This document shows, in pieces, positions 15,489 to 23,129 of a stretch of DNA of 32,689 nucleotides; positions within the stretch are counted from its first letter, which is position 1; every line of letters begins with the position of its first letter. The notes beneath the pieces are model-generated. The model had not been told where the DNA came from and searched no databases. It saw only the letters and a program-made list of their open reading frames with translations. Both the position numbers and the translations under genes were made by a program. Source of the DNA: Candidatus Dietzia intestinigallinarum (GTDB taxonomy: Bacteria; Actinomycetota; Actinomycetes; Mycobacteriales; Mycobacteriaceae); contig DWWG01000075.1 of the NCBI GenBank assembly GCA_019119875.1, positions 1 through 32,689 on the forward strand. The letters run 5' to 3'.

Positions 15489-17081
15489 ATGACCGACAGC
15501 GCACCAGTCGCCAACCCACCCGTGGAGACCACCCCCGCCGCCCTGCGACGAGCAGCGGAGCTCTGGCCCGACCGGGACGCGATCGCCGACGTTCAGCCCG
15601 GCCACGACACCCGCTGGACCTGGGCGCAGCTCCTCGAGCAGGTCCGCACCTTCGCCGCCGGCCTGCTCGCCCGCGGCGTCGAGGCCGGCGACCGGGTGGT
15701 GATCTGGGCCCCCAACACACGCCACTGGGTGGTGGCCGCGCTCGGCGTCCAGTACGTCGGCGCGACCGTCGTTCCGGCCAACACCCGCTACACCGGCAGC
15801 GAGACGCTCGAGCTCATCCAGCGCACGAACGCGGTGGCCGCCGTGGTCGCCGGCACCTTCCTCGGATCCGAGCGGATCCACGAACTCAGCGCCGCCGCCG
15901 GCGGCTCGCTCGCCGGGGCCACCGGGCTGAAGACCCTGATCCGCATCCCGCTCGACGGTGGGGACTCCGCGACGGCCGACGTCGACGTCGTCGACTTCTC
16001 CGACCTGCAGGCCCTGGCCACCGACTCCCTCCTGGACCGCGCCGACGCCCGCGCCGACGCGGTGACCGGCGCCGACGTGGCCGACATCCTCTTCACCTCC
16101 GGCACCACCGGCAGGAGCAAGGGCGTCGTGGCGCTGCACAGCCAGACCGTCGCCGGGGCCCACGCCTGGGGCTCCAACGGCGAGCTCGGCGAGGACGACC
16201 GCTACCTCATCGTCAACCCGTTCTTCCACAGCTTCGGCTACAAGGCCGGCTTCCTGGTGTGCGTCCTGTTCGGCGCGACGATCATCCCGCTGGCCGTCTA
16301 CTCCCCCACCGAGACACTGCGCCTCGTCCACGATGAGCGCGCCACCGTCCTGCCGGGCGCGCCGACCATCTTCCAGACGCTGCTGGACGAGCCGAGGCGC
16401 GGCGAGTTCGACCTGTCCTCGCTGCGACTGGCCGTGACCGGAGCCTCCGTGGTGCCGGTCGTGCTGGTCGAGCGCATGCAGTCCGACCTGGGGCTGGAGT
16501 CCGTCATCACCGCGTACGGGCAGACCGAGACGATGGGCTTCATCACCACCTGCCGTCCCACCGACGACGCCGTCACCGTGGCCACCACCTGCGGCCGCGC
16601 GTACCCCGGCATGGAGGTCCGCATTGGCGACAAGGGCGAGATCCTCACGCGCGGCGAGATGGTCATGCAGGGCTACCTCGACGATCCGGAGAACACCGCC
16701 GCGGCCTTCACCGACGACGGCTGGCTGCGCACCGGAGACGTGGGCGAGATCGACGCCGACGGCAACCTCCGGATCACCGACCGGCTCAAGGACATGTACA
16801 TCACCGGCGGGTTCAACGTGTACCCGGCCGAGATCGAGCAGACCCTCGCGCGCCTGGACGGCGTGGTGGAGTCCGCGGTGATCGGGGTGCCGGACGAGCG
16901 GATGGGCGAGGTCGGCAAGGCGTTCATCGTGCGCCGCGAGGACTCGGGCCTCACCGAGGAGGCGGTGCACGAGTTCGCCGCCGAGCACCTGGCGAACTTC
17001 AAGCGGCCGCGGTCGGTGGAGTTCGTCGAGTCCTTCCCGCGCAACGCCTCGGGCAAGATCCTCAAGACGGACCTGCGGTGA
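15489..17081 (+). CDS. fadD3: HIP-CoA synthetase FadD3 (acyl-CoA ligase)
   Basis: A 530-residue adenylate-forming ligase. Motifs in order: FTSGTTGRSKGVV (ATP binding, about residue 200-212), YGQTETMG, GWLRTGDVGEID, the hinge KDMYITGGFNVYPAEIE and the C-terminal lysine block NASGKILKTDL. FadD3 joins CoA to HIP, the propionate carrying the C/D rings, which starts C/D-ring degradation and makes the KstR2 inducer. The ATG at 15489 has GAGGAG upstream. It is about 25 residues longer than the M. tuberculosis protein. The stop overlaps the next GTG. The position across from fadE30 and the KstR2 operator support the name. Confidence 0.93.
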   Translation: MTDSAPVANPPVETTPAALRRAAELWPDRDAIADVQPGHDTRWTWAQLLEQVRTFAAGLLARGVEAGDRVVIWAPNTRHWVVAALGVQYVGATVVPANTRYTGSETLELIQRTNAVAAVVAGTFLGSERIHELSAAAGGSLAGATGLKTLIRIPLDGGDSATADVDVVDFSDLQALATDSLLDRADARADAVTGADVADILFTSGTTGRSKGVVALHSQTVAGAHAWGSNGELGEDDRYLIVNPFFHSFGYKAGFLVCVLFGATIIPLAVYSPTETLRLVHDERATVLPGAPTIFQTLLDEPRRGEFDLSSLRLAVTGASVVPVVLVERMQSDLGLESVITAYGQTETMGFITTCRPTDDAVTVATTCGRAYPGMEVRIGDKGEILTRGEMVMQGYLDDPENTAAAFTDDGWLRTGDVGEIDADGNLRITDRLKDMYITGGFNVYPAEIEQTLARLDGVVESAVIGVPDERMGEVGKAFIVRREDSGLTEEAVHEFAAEHLANFKRPRSVEFVESFPRNASGKILKTDLR

Positions 17082-17875
17082 GCAGCGCGGGCGCGGTGGT
17101 GGTGACCGGCGCCTCGGGCGGGATCGGGGCCGCGGTCGCACGCCGCCTGGCCGCCGAGTTCCCCGACGCGCCCCTGGTGCTGGGCTACCGCTCCACCGAG
17201 CCGGTCGACCTGGCGCGCGAGCTGGGGGCGGGCGGGCGCACCGTGGAGTGCGCACGGCTCGCCGCCTCCGACGACGACAACGACGACGACAACGGCCCCG
17301 TCGCCGACGCGGACTCGGCTCTCGCGGCCACGGTCGACGGGATCGGCACCCGGTTCGGCGGCATCCGCGTCCTGGCCCACTGCGCCGGCCCGCACGTGCC
17401 CATGGTCCACCTGTCGCGGGTGTCGCCGACCACGATGCGACGCCAACTTGCCGACGACGCCGCCGGGTTCTTCGCCCTGGTGCACCCTGCGCTGACGCAT
17501 CTGCGCAGTGTGGGGGGCAACGTCGTCGTCGTCACCACCGCCGCCACCACCCGCTACCCGGTACGCGACGGACTCTCCTCGGCCCCCAAGGGCGCCGTCG
17601 AGCAGCTCGTGCGGGGGTTGGCCGCCGAGGAGGGCCGCTTCGGGGTGCGCCTGAACTGCGTGGGGCCGGGGATGCTGACCGACGGCATGGCCTCGCGGCT
17701 CATCGGCTCGGGCGACCTGGACGAGCGGGCTCTGGAGATCACGCGCGGCAACATCCCGCTGCGGCGGTTCGGCACGGCGGTCGACATCGCGGAGGCCGTG
17801 GCCTTCCTGGCGTCCGAGCGGGCAGGGTTCATCTCGGGCCAGAAGCTCGACGTGGACGGCGGATACGGCGTCTGA
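17078..17875 (+). CDS. SDR-family oxidoreductase with atypical active site
   Basis: A 265-residue short-chain dehydrogenase fold translated from a GTG that overlaps the fadD3 stop (GTGA), so co-regulated with it. The cofactor loop TGASGGIG (about residues 10-17) is intact, and HCAGPH stands for NNAG. At the catalytic site the usual YxxxK reads SSAPK: the Lys is kept but the Tyr is a Ser, and the upstream catalytic Ser region is TTAAT. It also has an acidic insert (DDDNDDDN) from a 12-base tandem repeat, about residues 66-73. The C-terminal DVDGGYGV is typical of the family. No such gene lies between fadD3 and fadE31 in M. tuberculosis. It may have an altered reaction, be a binding protein, or be inactive. 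Function not assigned. Confidence 0.82.
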   Translation: MSSAGAVVVTGASGGIGAAVARRLAAEFPDAPLVLGYRSTEPVDLARELGAGGRTVECARLAASDDDNDDDNGPVADADSALAATVDGIGTRFGGIRVLAHCAGPHVPMVHLSRVSPTTMRRQLADDAAGFFALVHPALTHLRSVGGNVVVVTTAATTRYPVRDGLSSAPKGAVEQLVRGLAAEEGRFGVRLNCVGPGMLTDGMASRLIGSGDLDERALEITRGNIPLRRFGTAVDIAEAVAFLASERAGFISGQKLDVDGGYGV

Positions 17876-17926
17876 GGCGCATCCGGCTGCGCTCGGCCCG
17901 GATCAGGCGCGTCGGGTACAGTACCA

Positions 17927-17940
17927 ACCAAGCACTTGCT
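17927..17940 (+). promoter_or_regulatory. KstR2 operator upstream of the crotonase-fadE operon
   Basis: ACCAAGCACTTGCT fits AnCAAGnnCTTGnT at all fixed positions. A TACAGT box at 17918-17923 would put transcription start inside the operator. It lies 21 bases before the crotonase start and after the SDR stop, so the genes from 17962 on form a separately repressed unit. Confidence 0.9.
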
Positions 17941-17961
17941 AGGTAAGGAGAGTCCCAGCTC

Positions 17962-18903
17962 ATGACCGACGCACCCATCCCCCCGGTCCTCGGGATAGAC
18001 GACCTCGGCCCGGACACGCAGCCGGTGGCGTACGAGGTGGTCGACGGCACCGCGTACGTCACGCTCAACCGGCCGGACTTCCGCAACGCGCAGAACTCGG
18101 TCATGACGTACTCGCTGGACAACGCGTTCATCAAGGCCGTCGAGGACGACGCCGTCAAGGTGATCGTCCTGCGCGCCAACGGCAAGCACTTCTCCGCCGG
18201 GCACGACATCGGCACGTCCGAGCGCGACCACCACGTGCAGTACACCAACCGCGCCGCCATCTGGTGGGACCACACCACCCGCGGCGGCGGCGACCGGCGA
18301 CTCGCGCGCGAGACCGAGGTCTACGTGCAGATGTGCCGCCGCTGGCGCGAGATCCCCAAGCCGATGATCGCCCAGGTGCACGGCGCCTGCATCGCCGGCG
18401 GACTCATGCTGGCGTGGGTCTGCGACTTCATCGTGGCCTCCGACGACGCGTTCTTCTCCGACCCGGTGGTGAAGATGGGCATCCCCGGCGTCGAGTACTT
18501 CGCGCACGCCTTCGTGCTGGGGCCGCGCCGCGCCAAGGAGATCCTCTACACCGGTAGACGCTTCGGTGCCGCCGAGGCGCTGGACTGGGGCATGCTCAAC
18601 CACGTCGTGCCGCGCGAGGAGCTGCAGGCGAAGGTCGACGAGATCGCCGGCGAGATCAAGGGCATGCCGACGTTCGGTCTGACACTGGCCAAGAAGGTCA
18701 TCAACTCGAACGAGGACCAGATGGGGCTGCAGACCTCGCTGGACAGCGCGTTCGGCTGGCACATGTTCGCCCACTCGGCCAACGCCGAGCCCGACGACAC
18801 CGACTCGTTCTCCGCCTCCCTCGGCGGGATGGACGCCCGCTCGATGCGCGACACCGCCAACACCGGCACCACCGGGACCGGCACCGAGAAGAAGGAGAGC
18901 TGA
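17962..18903 (+). CDS. Crotonase-family protein (enoyl-CoA hydratase/isomerase fold)
   Basis: A 313-residue crotonase with AAGGAG upstream. The oxyanion-hole segments are present: HFSAGHDI (about residues 75-82) and HGACIAGGLMLAW (about 140-152). The two catalytic Glu of classic enoyl-CoA hydratases are missing: the first position reads Met in GGLML, the second Val in SDPVVKMG. A nearby Glu in IPGVEYF is a candidate replacement. The protein has a long C-terminal extension, and its size is nearer M. tuberculosis EchA13 (beside fadE17-fadE18) than EchA20. It heads the operon with fadE31-33 under a KstR2 site, so it probably acts on a C/D-ring CoA thioester. Exact reaction unknown. Confidence 0.87.
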   Translation: MTDAPIPPVLGIDDLGPDTQPVAYEVVDGTAYVTLNRPDFRNAQNSVMTYSLDNAFIKAVEDDAVKVIVLRANGKHFSAGHDIGTSERDHHVQYTNRAAIWWDHTTRGGGDRRLARETEVYVQMCRRWREIPKPMIAQVHGACIAGGLMLAWVCDFIVASDDAFFSDPVVKMGIPGVEYFAHAFVLGPRRAKEILYTGRRFGAAEALDWGMLNHVVPREELQAKVDEIAGEIKGMPTFGLTLAKKVINSNEDQMGLQTSLDSAFGWHMFAHSANAEPDDTDSFSASLGGMDARSMRDTANTGTTGTGTEKKES

Positions 18904-18906
18904 GGC

Positions 18907-20076
18907 GTGGATCTACATCTGGACGCCGCGACCGAGGAGTTCCGCCTCGAGGTGCGGCAGTGGCTGGCCGAGAACGTGCCCGCCGAGCCCCTGCCCCACA
19001 TGGACACCGCCGAGGGCTTCGAGGCCCACCGTCAGTGGGAGCGCACGATGGCCGACGCGCGCATGTCAGTCGTGTCGTGGCCGGAGGAGTTCGGCGGCCG
19101 GGACTGCGGACTGGTCAACTGGGTGGTGTTCGAGGAGGAGTACTTCCGCGCCGGCGCGCCCCTGCGGGTGAGCCAGAACGGGATCTTCCTGCTCGCCCCG
19201 ACGCTGTTCGACCACGCCTCCCCCGAGCAGCTCGAGCGGATCATGCCGCGCATGGCGCGTGCCGACGACATCTGGGCGCAGGCCTGGTCCGAACCGGAGG
19301 CCGGGTCCGACCTGGCGTCGCTGCGGTCGACCGCCAAGCGCGTCGACGGCGGCTGGGTCCTCAGCGGCCAGAAGGTGTGGTCCACCCGCGCCTCGTTCGC
19401 CGACAAGGGCTTCGGCCTGTTCCGCACCGACCCGGACGAGCCGCGCCACAAGGGCCTGACCTACTTCATGTTCGACCTGCGGGCGGACGGCGTCACCGTG
19501 CGCCCGATCGACCAGCTGGACGGGCTGCCCGGCTTCGCCGAACTGTTCCTCGAGGACGTCTTCGTCCCCGACGACCCCGCGAACCCCGGCGAGTCCGGGG
19601 TGATCGGCGAGGTCAACCAGGGCTGGAAGGTGGCCATGTCCACCGCCAACAACGAGCGCGGCCTCTCGCTGCGCTCCCCCGGCCGGTTCCTGGCCACCAC
19701 CGACCGCCTGCTGGACCTGTGGGACTCCCGCCGCGACGAGCTCGACGAGCGCACCCGCGGCGCCCTGGCCGACCGCGTCGTGGACGCCTGGATCGGCTCC
19801 CGCGCCTACGAGCTGAGCACCTGGAACACGGTCACCAAGCTCACCGGCGGGGCCAACCTGGGCTTTGAGTCCTCGATCAACAAGGTCTTCTGGTCGAACT
19901 GGGACATCGCGACCCACGAGACCGCACTGGACATCCTGGGCACCGCGGGCGAGCTCGCCGGTGAGCAGTGGATGGACGGTTACCTGTTCGCCCTCTCCGG
20001 CCCCATCTACGCCGGCACCAACGAGGTCCAGAAGAACATCATCGCCGAGCGTCTCCTCGGCCTTCCGCGCAGCTGA
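18907..20076 (+). CDS. fadE31: Acyl-CoA dehydrogenase FadE31-like
   Basis: A 389-residue acyl-CoA dehydrogenase. The GTG start lies three bases after the crotonase stop, with AAGGAGA upstream. Motifs: AQAWSEPEAGSDLASL (flavin/substrate), SGQKVWSTRA, FAELFLEDVFVPDD and the C-terminal GPIYAGTNEVQKNIIAERLLGLPRS. In M. tuberculosis FadE31 pairs with FadE32 or FadE33 in alpha2beta2 complexes that oxidise late C/D-ring CoA intermediates. The order fadE31-fadE32-fadE33 here is the same. FadE17 is an alternative relative because a crotonase gene is adjacent; the operon context favours FadE31. Confidence 0.88.
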   Translation: MDLHLDAATEEFRLEVRQWLAENVPAEPLPHMDTAEGFEAHRQWERTMADARMSVVSWPEEFGGRDCGLVNWVVFEEEYFRAGAPLRVSQNGIFLLAPTLFDHASPEQLERIMPRMARADDIWAQAWSEPEAGSDLASLRSTAKRVDGGWVLSGQKVWSTRASFADKGFGLFRTDPDEPRHKGLTYFMFDLRADGVTVRPIDQLDGLPGFAELFLEDVFVPDDPANPGESGVIGEVNQGWKVAMSTANNERGLSLRSPGRFLATTDRLLDLWDSRRDELDERTRGALADRVVDAWIGSRAYELSTWNTVTKLTGGANLGFESSINKVFWSNWDIATHETALDILGTAGELAGEQWMDGYLFALSGPIYAGTNEVQKNIIAERLLGLPRS

Positions 20077-20092
20077 CCCGGGGGTATTCGTC

Positions 20093-21112
20093 ATGCAGTT
20101 CGCACTTGATCCCGAGCTCGTCGACTTCTCGGGCAGCATCGACTCGCTGCTCGCCAAGTCCGACATGCCCTCGGTCATCCGTTCCTGGGCCGCCGGTGAC
20201 ACCGGGCCCGGCACCGCCCTGTGGGGCCGCGTCGCCGAGACCGGCGCCGCCGCGCTGCTCGTGCCCGAGGAGGCCGGCGGCGCCGGCGCTACGGCCGTAG
20301 AGGCCGTGACCGCGCTCGAGGTCCTGGGCCGCCACGCCGTGCCCGGCCCCGTCGTGGAGTCCGTCATGGTCGCCCCCCGGATCGCCGCCGCGCTCGGCGG
20401 GGACTCGGACTCGGGCGACGTCGCCGGGCAGATCGCCGGGGGCGCGCTCGCCTCGGTCGCCGCTCCGGGGATCTCACCGCTGGCGCCCGACGCCCACGTC
20501 GCGCATTACCTGTGGGTCGTCGCCGACGACGAGGTGTTCACCGCCACCGCCGGCGAGACCCGACGCTCGGTGGACCGTGCCCGCACCGTCACCACCCCGA
20601 CCCGCGGCGGCCGGGCGGCGGCCCACAGCACGGTCGATCTGGTCAACCACGGTGCGCTCGGCACCGCCGCGCAGCTCATGGGCCTGGGCCAGGCGATGCT
20701 CGACATGAGCGTCGATTACGCGAAGCAGCGCAAGCAGTACGGCAAGCTCATCGGCGAGTACCAGGCGCTCAAGCACCAGCTCGCCGAGGTGGCGATCGCG
20801 CTCGAGATGGCCCGCCCGCTGCTGTGGGCCGGCGCCCTGGCGATCGCCGAGAACCCCGGCGACCCCGCCGCCGCGGTGCGCGACGTCTCCGCCGCCCGCG
20901 TGGCCGTGGCCGACGCCGCCTACCTGTCGGCCCGCACCGCCCTGCAGCTGCACGGCGCGATCGGGTACACGCTCGAACACGACCTGGGGCTGTGGCTGAC
21001 CAAGACCCGCGCCCTGCAGACCGCGTGGGGCACGCAGAGTTTCCACCGCGGCCGCGTGCTCGACACGGTGGGCGCCGGCGCCACCGACCGCGCCGCGGGG
21101 GCCGCCCGATGA
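20093..21112 (+). CDS. fadE32: Acyl-CoA dehydrogenase subunit FadE32-like
   Basis: A 339-residue, shortened acyl-CoA dehydrogenase. The ATG at 20093 has GGGGGT upstream and lies 16 bases after the fadE31 stop. It lacks much of the usual beta domain between VPEEAGGAGATAVEA and DLVNHGALGTAAQLMG, then has VDYAKQRKQYGKLIGEYQALKHQLAE and LHGAIGYTLEHDLGLW, the C-terminal helical domain. Such short FadE proteins work only as partners of a second subunit, here presumably FadE31. About 20 residues longer than the M. tuberculosis relative. Its stop overlaps the next ATG. Confidence 0.88.
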   Translation: MQFALDPELVDFSGSIDSLLAKSDMPSVIRSWAAGDTGPGTALWGRVAETGAAALLVPEEAGGAGATAVEAVTALEVLGRHAVPGPVVESVMVAPRIAAALGGDSDSGDVAGQIAGGALASVAAPGISPLAPDAHVAHYLWVVADDEVFTATAGETRRSVDRARTVTTPTRGGRAAAHSTVDLVNHGALGTAAQLMGLGQAMLDMSVDYAKQRKQYGKLIGEYQALKHQLAEVAIALEMARPLLWAGALAIAENPGDPAAAVRDVSAARVAVADAAYLSARTALQLHGAIGYTLEHDLGLWLTKTRALQTAWGTQSFHRGRVLDTVGAGATDRAAGAAR

Positions 21113-22284
21113 CCGCCCCCACCTCCGGAGACGCGGCCCCGGCCGCCTCCCCCGGCGTCGACACCGAGGAGCAGGCCGCCCTGCGCCAGTCGGTGGCCTC
21201 GCTGCTGGAGAAGAAGTCGGACTCGGCGGCCGTGCGCGCGGCGATGACCTCCGAGGACGGCTACGACCCGGCACTGTGGTCGACGCTCGTCGAGCAGATC
21301 GGCGCCGCCGCGCTGTCGATCCCCGAGGAGTCGGGCGGCGCCGGCGCCACCTGGATCGAGACGCACCTGGTGTGTGAGGAGCTGGGTCGTCGTCTCACGC
21401 CGTCGCCGATGCTCGGCTCGGCCGTGCTGTCCGCGCAGGCCGTGATCGCCGCCGGAGACGCCGAGGCGTGCGCCCGCCTGCTGCCCGGCATCGCCGCCGG
21501 CGAGCAGACCGCGCTGTGCTGGGCCGGCCCGGGCGGCTGGGCCACGCCCGGTGTGCGGGCGGACTCCCCCGCCGGCGCCGGCCCGGTGTCGCTGACCGGT
21601 ACCGCCCACCATGTGCTCGGCGCCGACACCGCGTCGACGCTGCTGGTCGTGGCCGTCACCGGCGAGAGCGTCGGACTGTTCGAACTGCCCGCCGACGCCG
21701 CCGGGGTGACCGTCACCCGCGTGCCGGTCATGGACCCCACCCGCACCCTGTCCCGGGTGGAGTTCGCCTCCGCCGAGGCCACGCCCGTCGCCACCCGGGA
21801 CAGCTTCCTGTCACGCCTGCGTGCCGCGGCGTGGGCGGCGATCTCCGCCGAACAGGTCGGCGCCGCCCGCGCCGCGATGGAGGCGACCGTGCAGTACACG
21901 AAGGAGCGCAAGCAGTTCGGCCGCGTGATCGGCTCGTTCCAGGCGCTCAAGCACCGCATGGCCGAGATGTACGTCAAGGCCGAGACGGCGCGGTCGCTGT
22001 CCTACTCCGCCGCGGCGCTGGTCGCGCGGGCCCAGGAGCTCGGGGACGGCCCCGAGGCCGACGCCGCCGCCTACGCCGCTGAGATCGAGGCGGCCGCCGC
22101 CAAGGTCTACTGCTCGGAGGCACTGCAGTGGATCACCGGCGAGTCGATCCAGCTCCACGGCGGTGTGGGAATCACCTGGGAGTACGACACGCACCTGTTC
22201 TTCAAGCGTGCGCACGGCACCGCCCAGCTGCTCGGCCAGCCCCACGAGATCCTCTCGGCGCTCGAGGAGGCCGCGGGACTCTAG
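21109..22284 (+). CDS. fadE33: Acyl-CoA dehydrogenase subunit FadE33-like
   Basis: A 391-residue acyl-CoA dehydrogenase, starting with an ATG that overlaps the fadE32 stop (ATGA). Motifs: IPEESGGAGATWIETHLV, VQYTKERKQFGRVIGSFQALKH, and LHGGVGITWEYDTHLFFKRA near the C-terminus. Its N-terminal 20 residues are Pro/Ala-rich and may be disordered. It is similar in plan to FadE32 and probably an alternative partner of FadE31. Translational coupling suggests balanced subunit amounts. The name rests on order and family. Confidence 0.88.
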   Translation: MTAPTSGDAAPAASPGVDTEEQAALRQSVASLLEKKSDSAAVRAAMTSEDGYDPALWSTLVEQIGAAALSIPEESGGAGATWIETHLVCEELGRRLTPSPMLGSAVLSAQAVIAAGDAEACARLLPGIAAGEQTALCWAGPGGWATPGVRADSPAGAGPVSLTGTAHHVLGADTASTLLVVAVTGESVGLFELPADAAGVTVTRVPVMDPTRTLSRVEFASAEATPVATRDSFLSRLRAAAWAAISAEQVGAARAAMEATVQYTKERKQFGRVIGSFQALKHRMAEMYVKAETARSLSYSAAALVARAQELGDGPEADAAAYAAEIEAAAAKVYCSEALQWITGESIQLHGGVGITWEYDTHLFFKRAHGTAQLLGQPHEILSALEEAAGL

Positions 22285-22294
22285 AATCGGCCGC

Positions 22295-23116
22295 ATGAGC
22301 CCCTTCCCCGAGCACGGACGTACCAACGACCAACGACTCGCCGAGGACCTGGCGGCCCAGGCCGGGCGCCTGCTCACCGACCTGCGGGTCTCCCGGGTCG
22401 CGCCGGAGGATCTGGGCGAGTTCGCCGAGGGCGAGGCCCGGTCCGTCATGGTGGGCCGCCTCGCCGTGGCCCGGCCCGACGACGTGGTGTTCGGCGAATG
22501 GGATCCCGATTCCCGGGCCCGGCTCCGGGCCGATCGGGTGTGGTTCGTGGACCCCCTCGACGGCGTGCGTTCGTACGTCATCGAGGGTCGTCCCGACTGG
22601 GCCGTCCACGTGGCGCTGTGGGAGCGGGATCCCGACGGTGTCGGCGGGGTCACCGCCTGCGCGATCGCCATGCCCGCCTACGGTCGCGTCCTCACCGGCC
22701 GGGGCGCCACCACGTACCAGCCGATGTCCGTCATCCGCGGTCCCCGGCCCGGCCCACTCGTGCCGCCGCGCGAGGACGACCGGCTGCGTATCGCCGTCTC
22801 CGAGGCCGAGCCGCCGGCGTTCGCCGAGGAGCTGGCCGCCGAACTCGACGCCTCGCTCGTCCACCTCGGCTCCGGTGGCGGCAAGACCGCGACCGTCGTC
22901 GAGGACGAGTGCGACGCCTACATCCACACCAGCGGCCACCATCAGTGGGACTCCGCCGCGGCCTACGGCGTCGTGCGCCAGCGCGGGCTACACGCCAGCC
23001 ACCTGGACGGCAGCGAACTGCACTACAACGTCGACGAGATCGAGCTGCCCGACCTGCTCGTGTGCACACCCGAGGTGGCCGACCGCGTCATCGACGCCGT
23101 GGCGAAGTACCTCTAG
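22295..23116 (+). CDS. cysQ: CysQ-like phosphatase of the inositol monophosphatase family
   Basis: A 273-residue protein starting 10 bases after fadE33, so probably in the same transcript. It follows mycobacterial CysQ (3'-phosphoadenosine-5'-phosphate phosphatase) along its length: LAADLA-type start, FGEW, RVWFVDPLDG (about residues 87-96), DWAVHVALWERD, HQWDSAAAYGVV and LPDLLVC. The metal Asp residues of DPLDG and the WDSAA Asp remain. The Thr of the usual DGT is Val here, the usual GEE is GEW, and the early Asp that helps activate water appears as Glu. Activity may thus be reduced or changed. It ends 13 bases from the stop of a convergent sulfotransferase gene, whose by-product PAP is CysQ's normal substrate. 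Confidence 0.82.
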   Translation: MSPFPEHGRTNDQRLAEDLAAQAGRLLTDLRVSRVAPEDLGEFAEGEARSVMVGRLAVARPDDVVFGEWDPDSRARLRADRVWFVDPLDGVRSYVIEGRPDWAVHVALWERDPDGVGGVTACAIAMPAYGRVLTGRGATTYQPMSVIRGPRPGPLVPPREDDRLRIAVSEAEPPAFAEELAAELDASLVHLGSGGGKTATVVEDECDAYIHTSGHHQWDSAAAYGVVRQRGLHASHLDGSELHYNVDEIELPDLLVCTPEVADRVIDAVAKYL

Positions 23117-23129
23117 CATCCCGCGCCGG

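Noticed and set aside
14613-17255. An 880-codon open frame on the minus strand
   Set aside because: It lies opposite fadD3 and the SDR gene and out of frame over fadE30; the translation is Arg/Gly/Pro-rich with no domain. An artefact of high GC.
17962-18903. Naming the crotonase EchA20
   Set aside because: It is much longer than EchA20 (about 250 residues) and lies in a different position; the size is nearer EchA13, so no symbol was given.
20221-22284. A 687-codon plus-strand frame over fadE32-fadE33
   Set aside because: Its Arg-rich first part is fadE32 out of frame, and it only becomes a real protein at the fadE33 start (21109). It is not a fusion gene.
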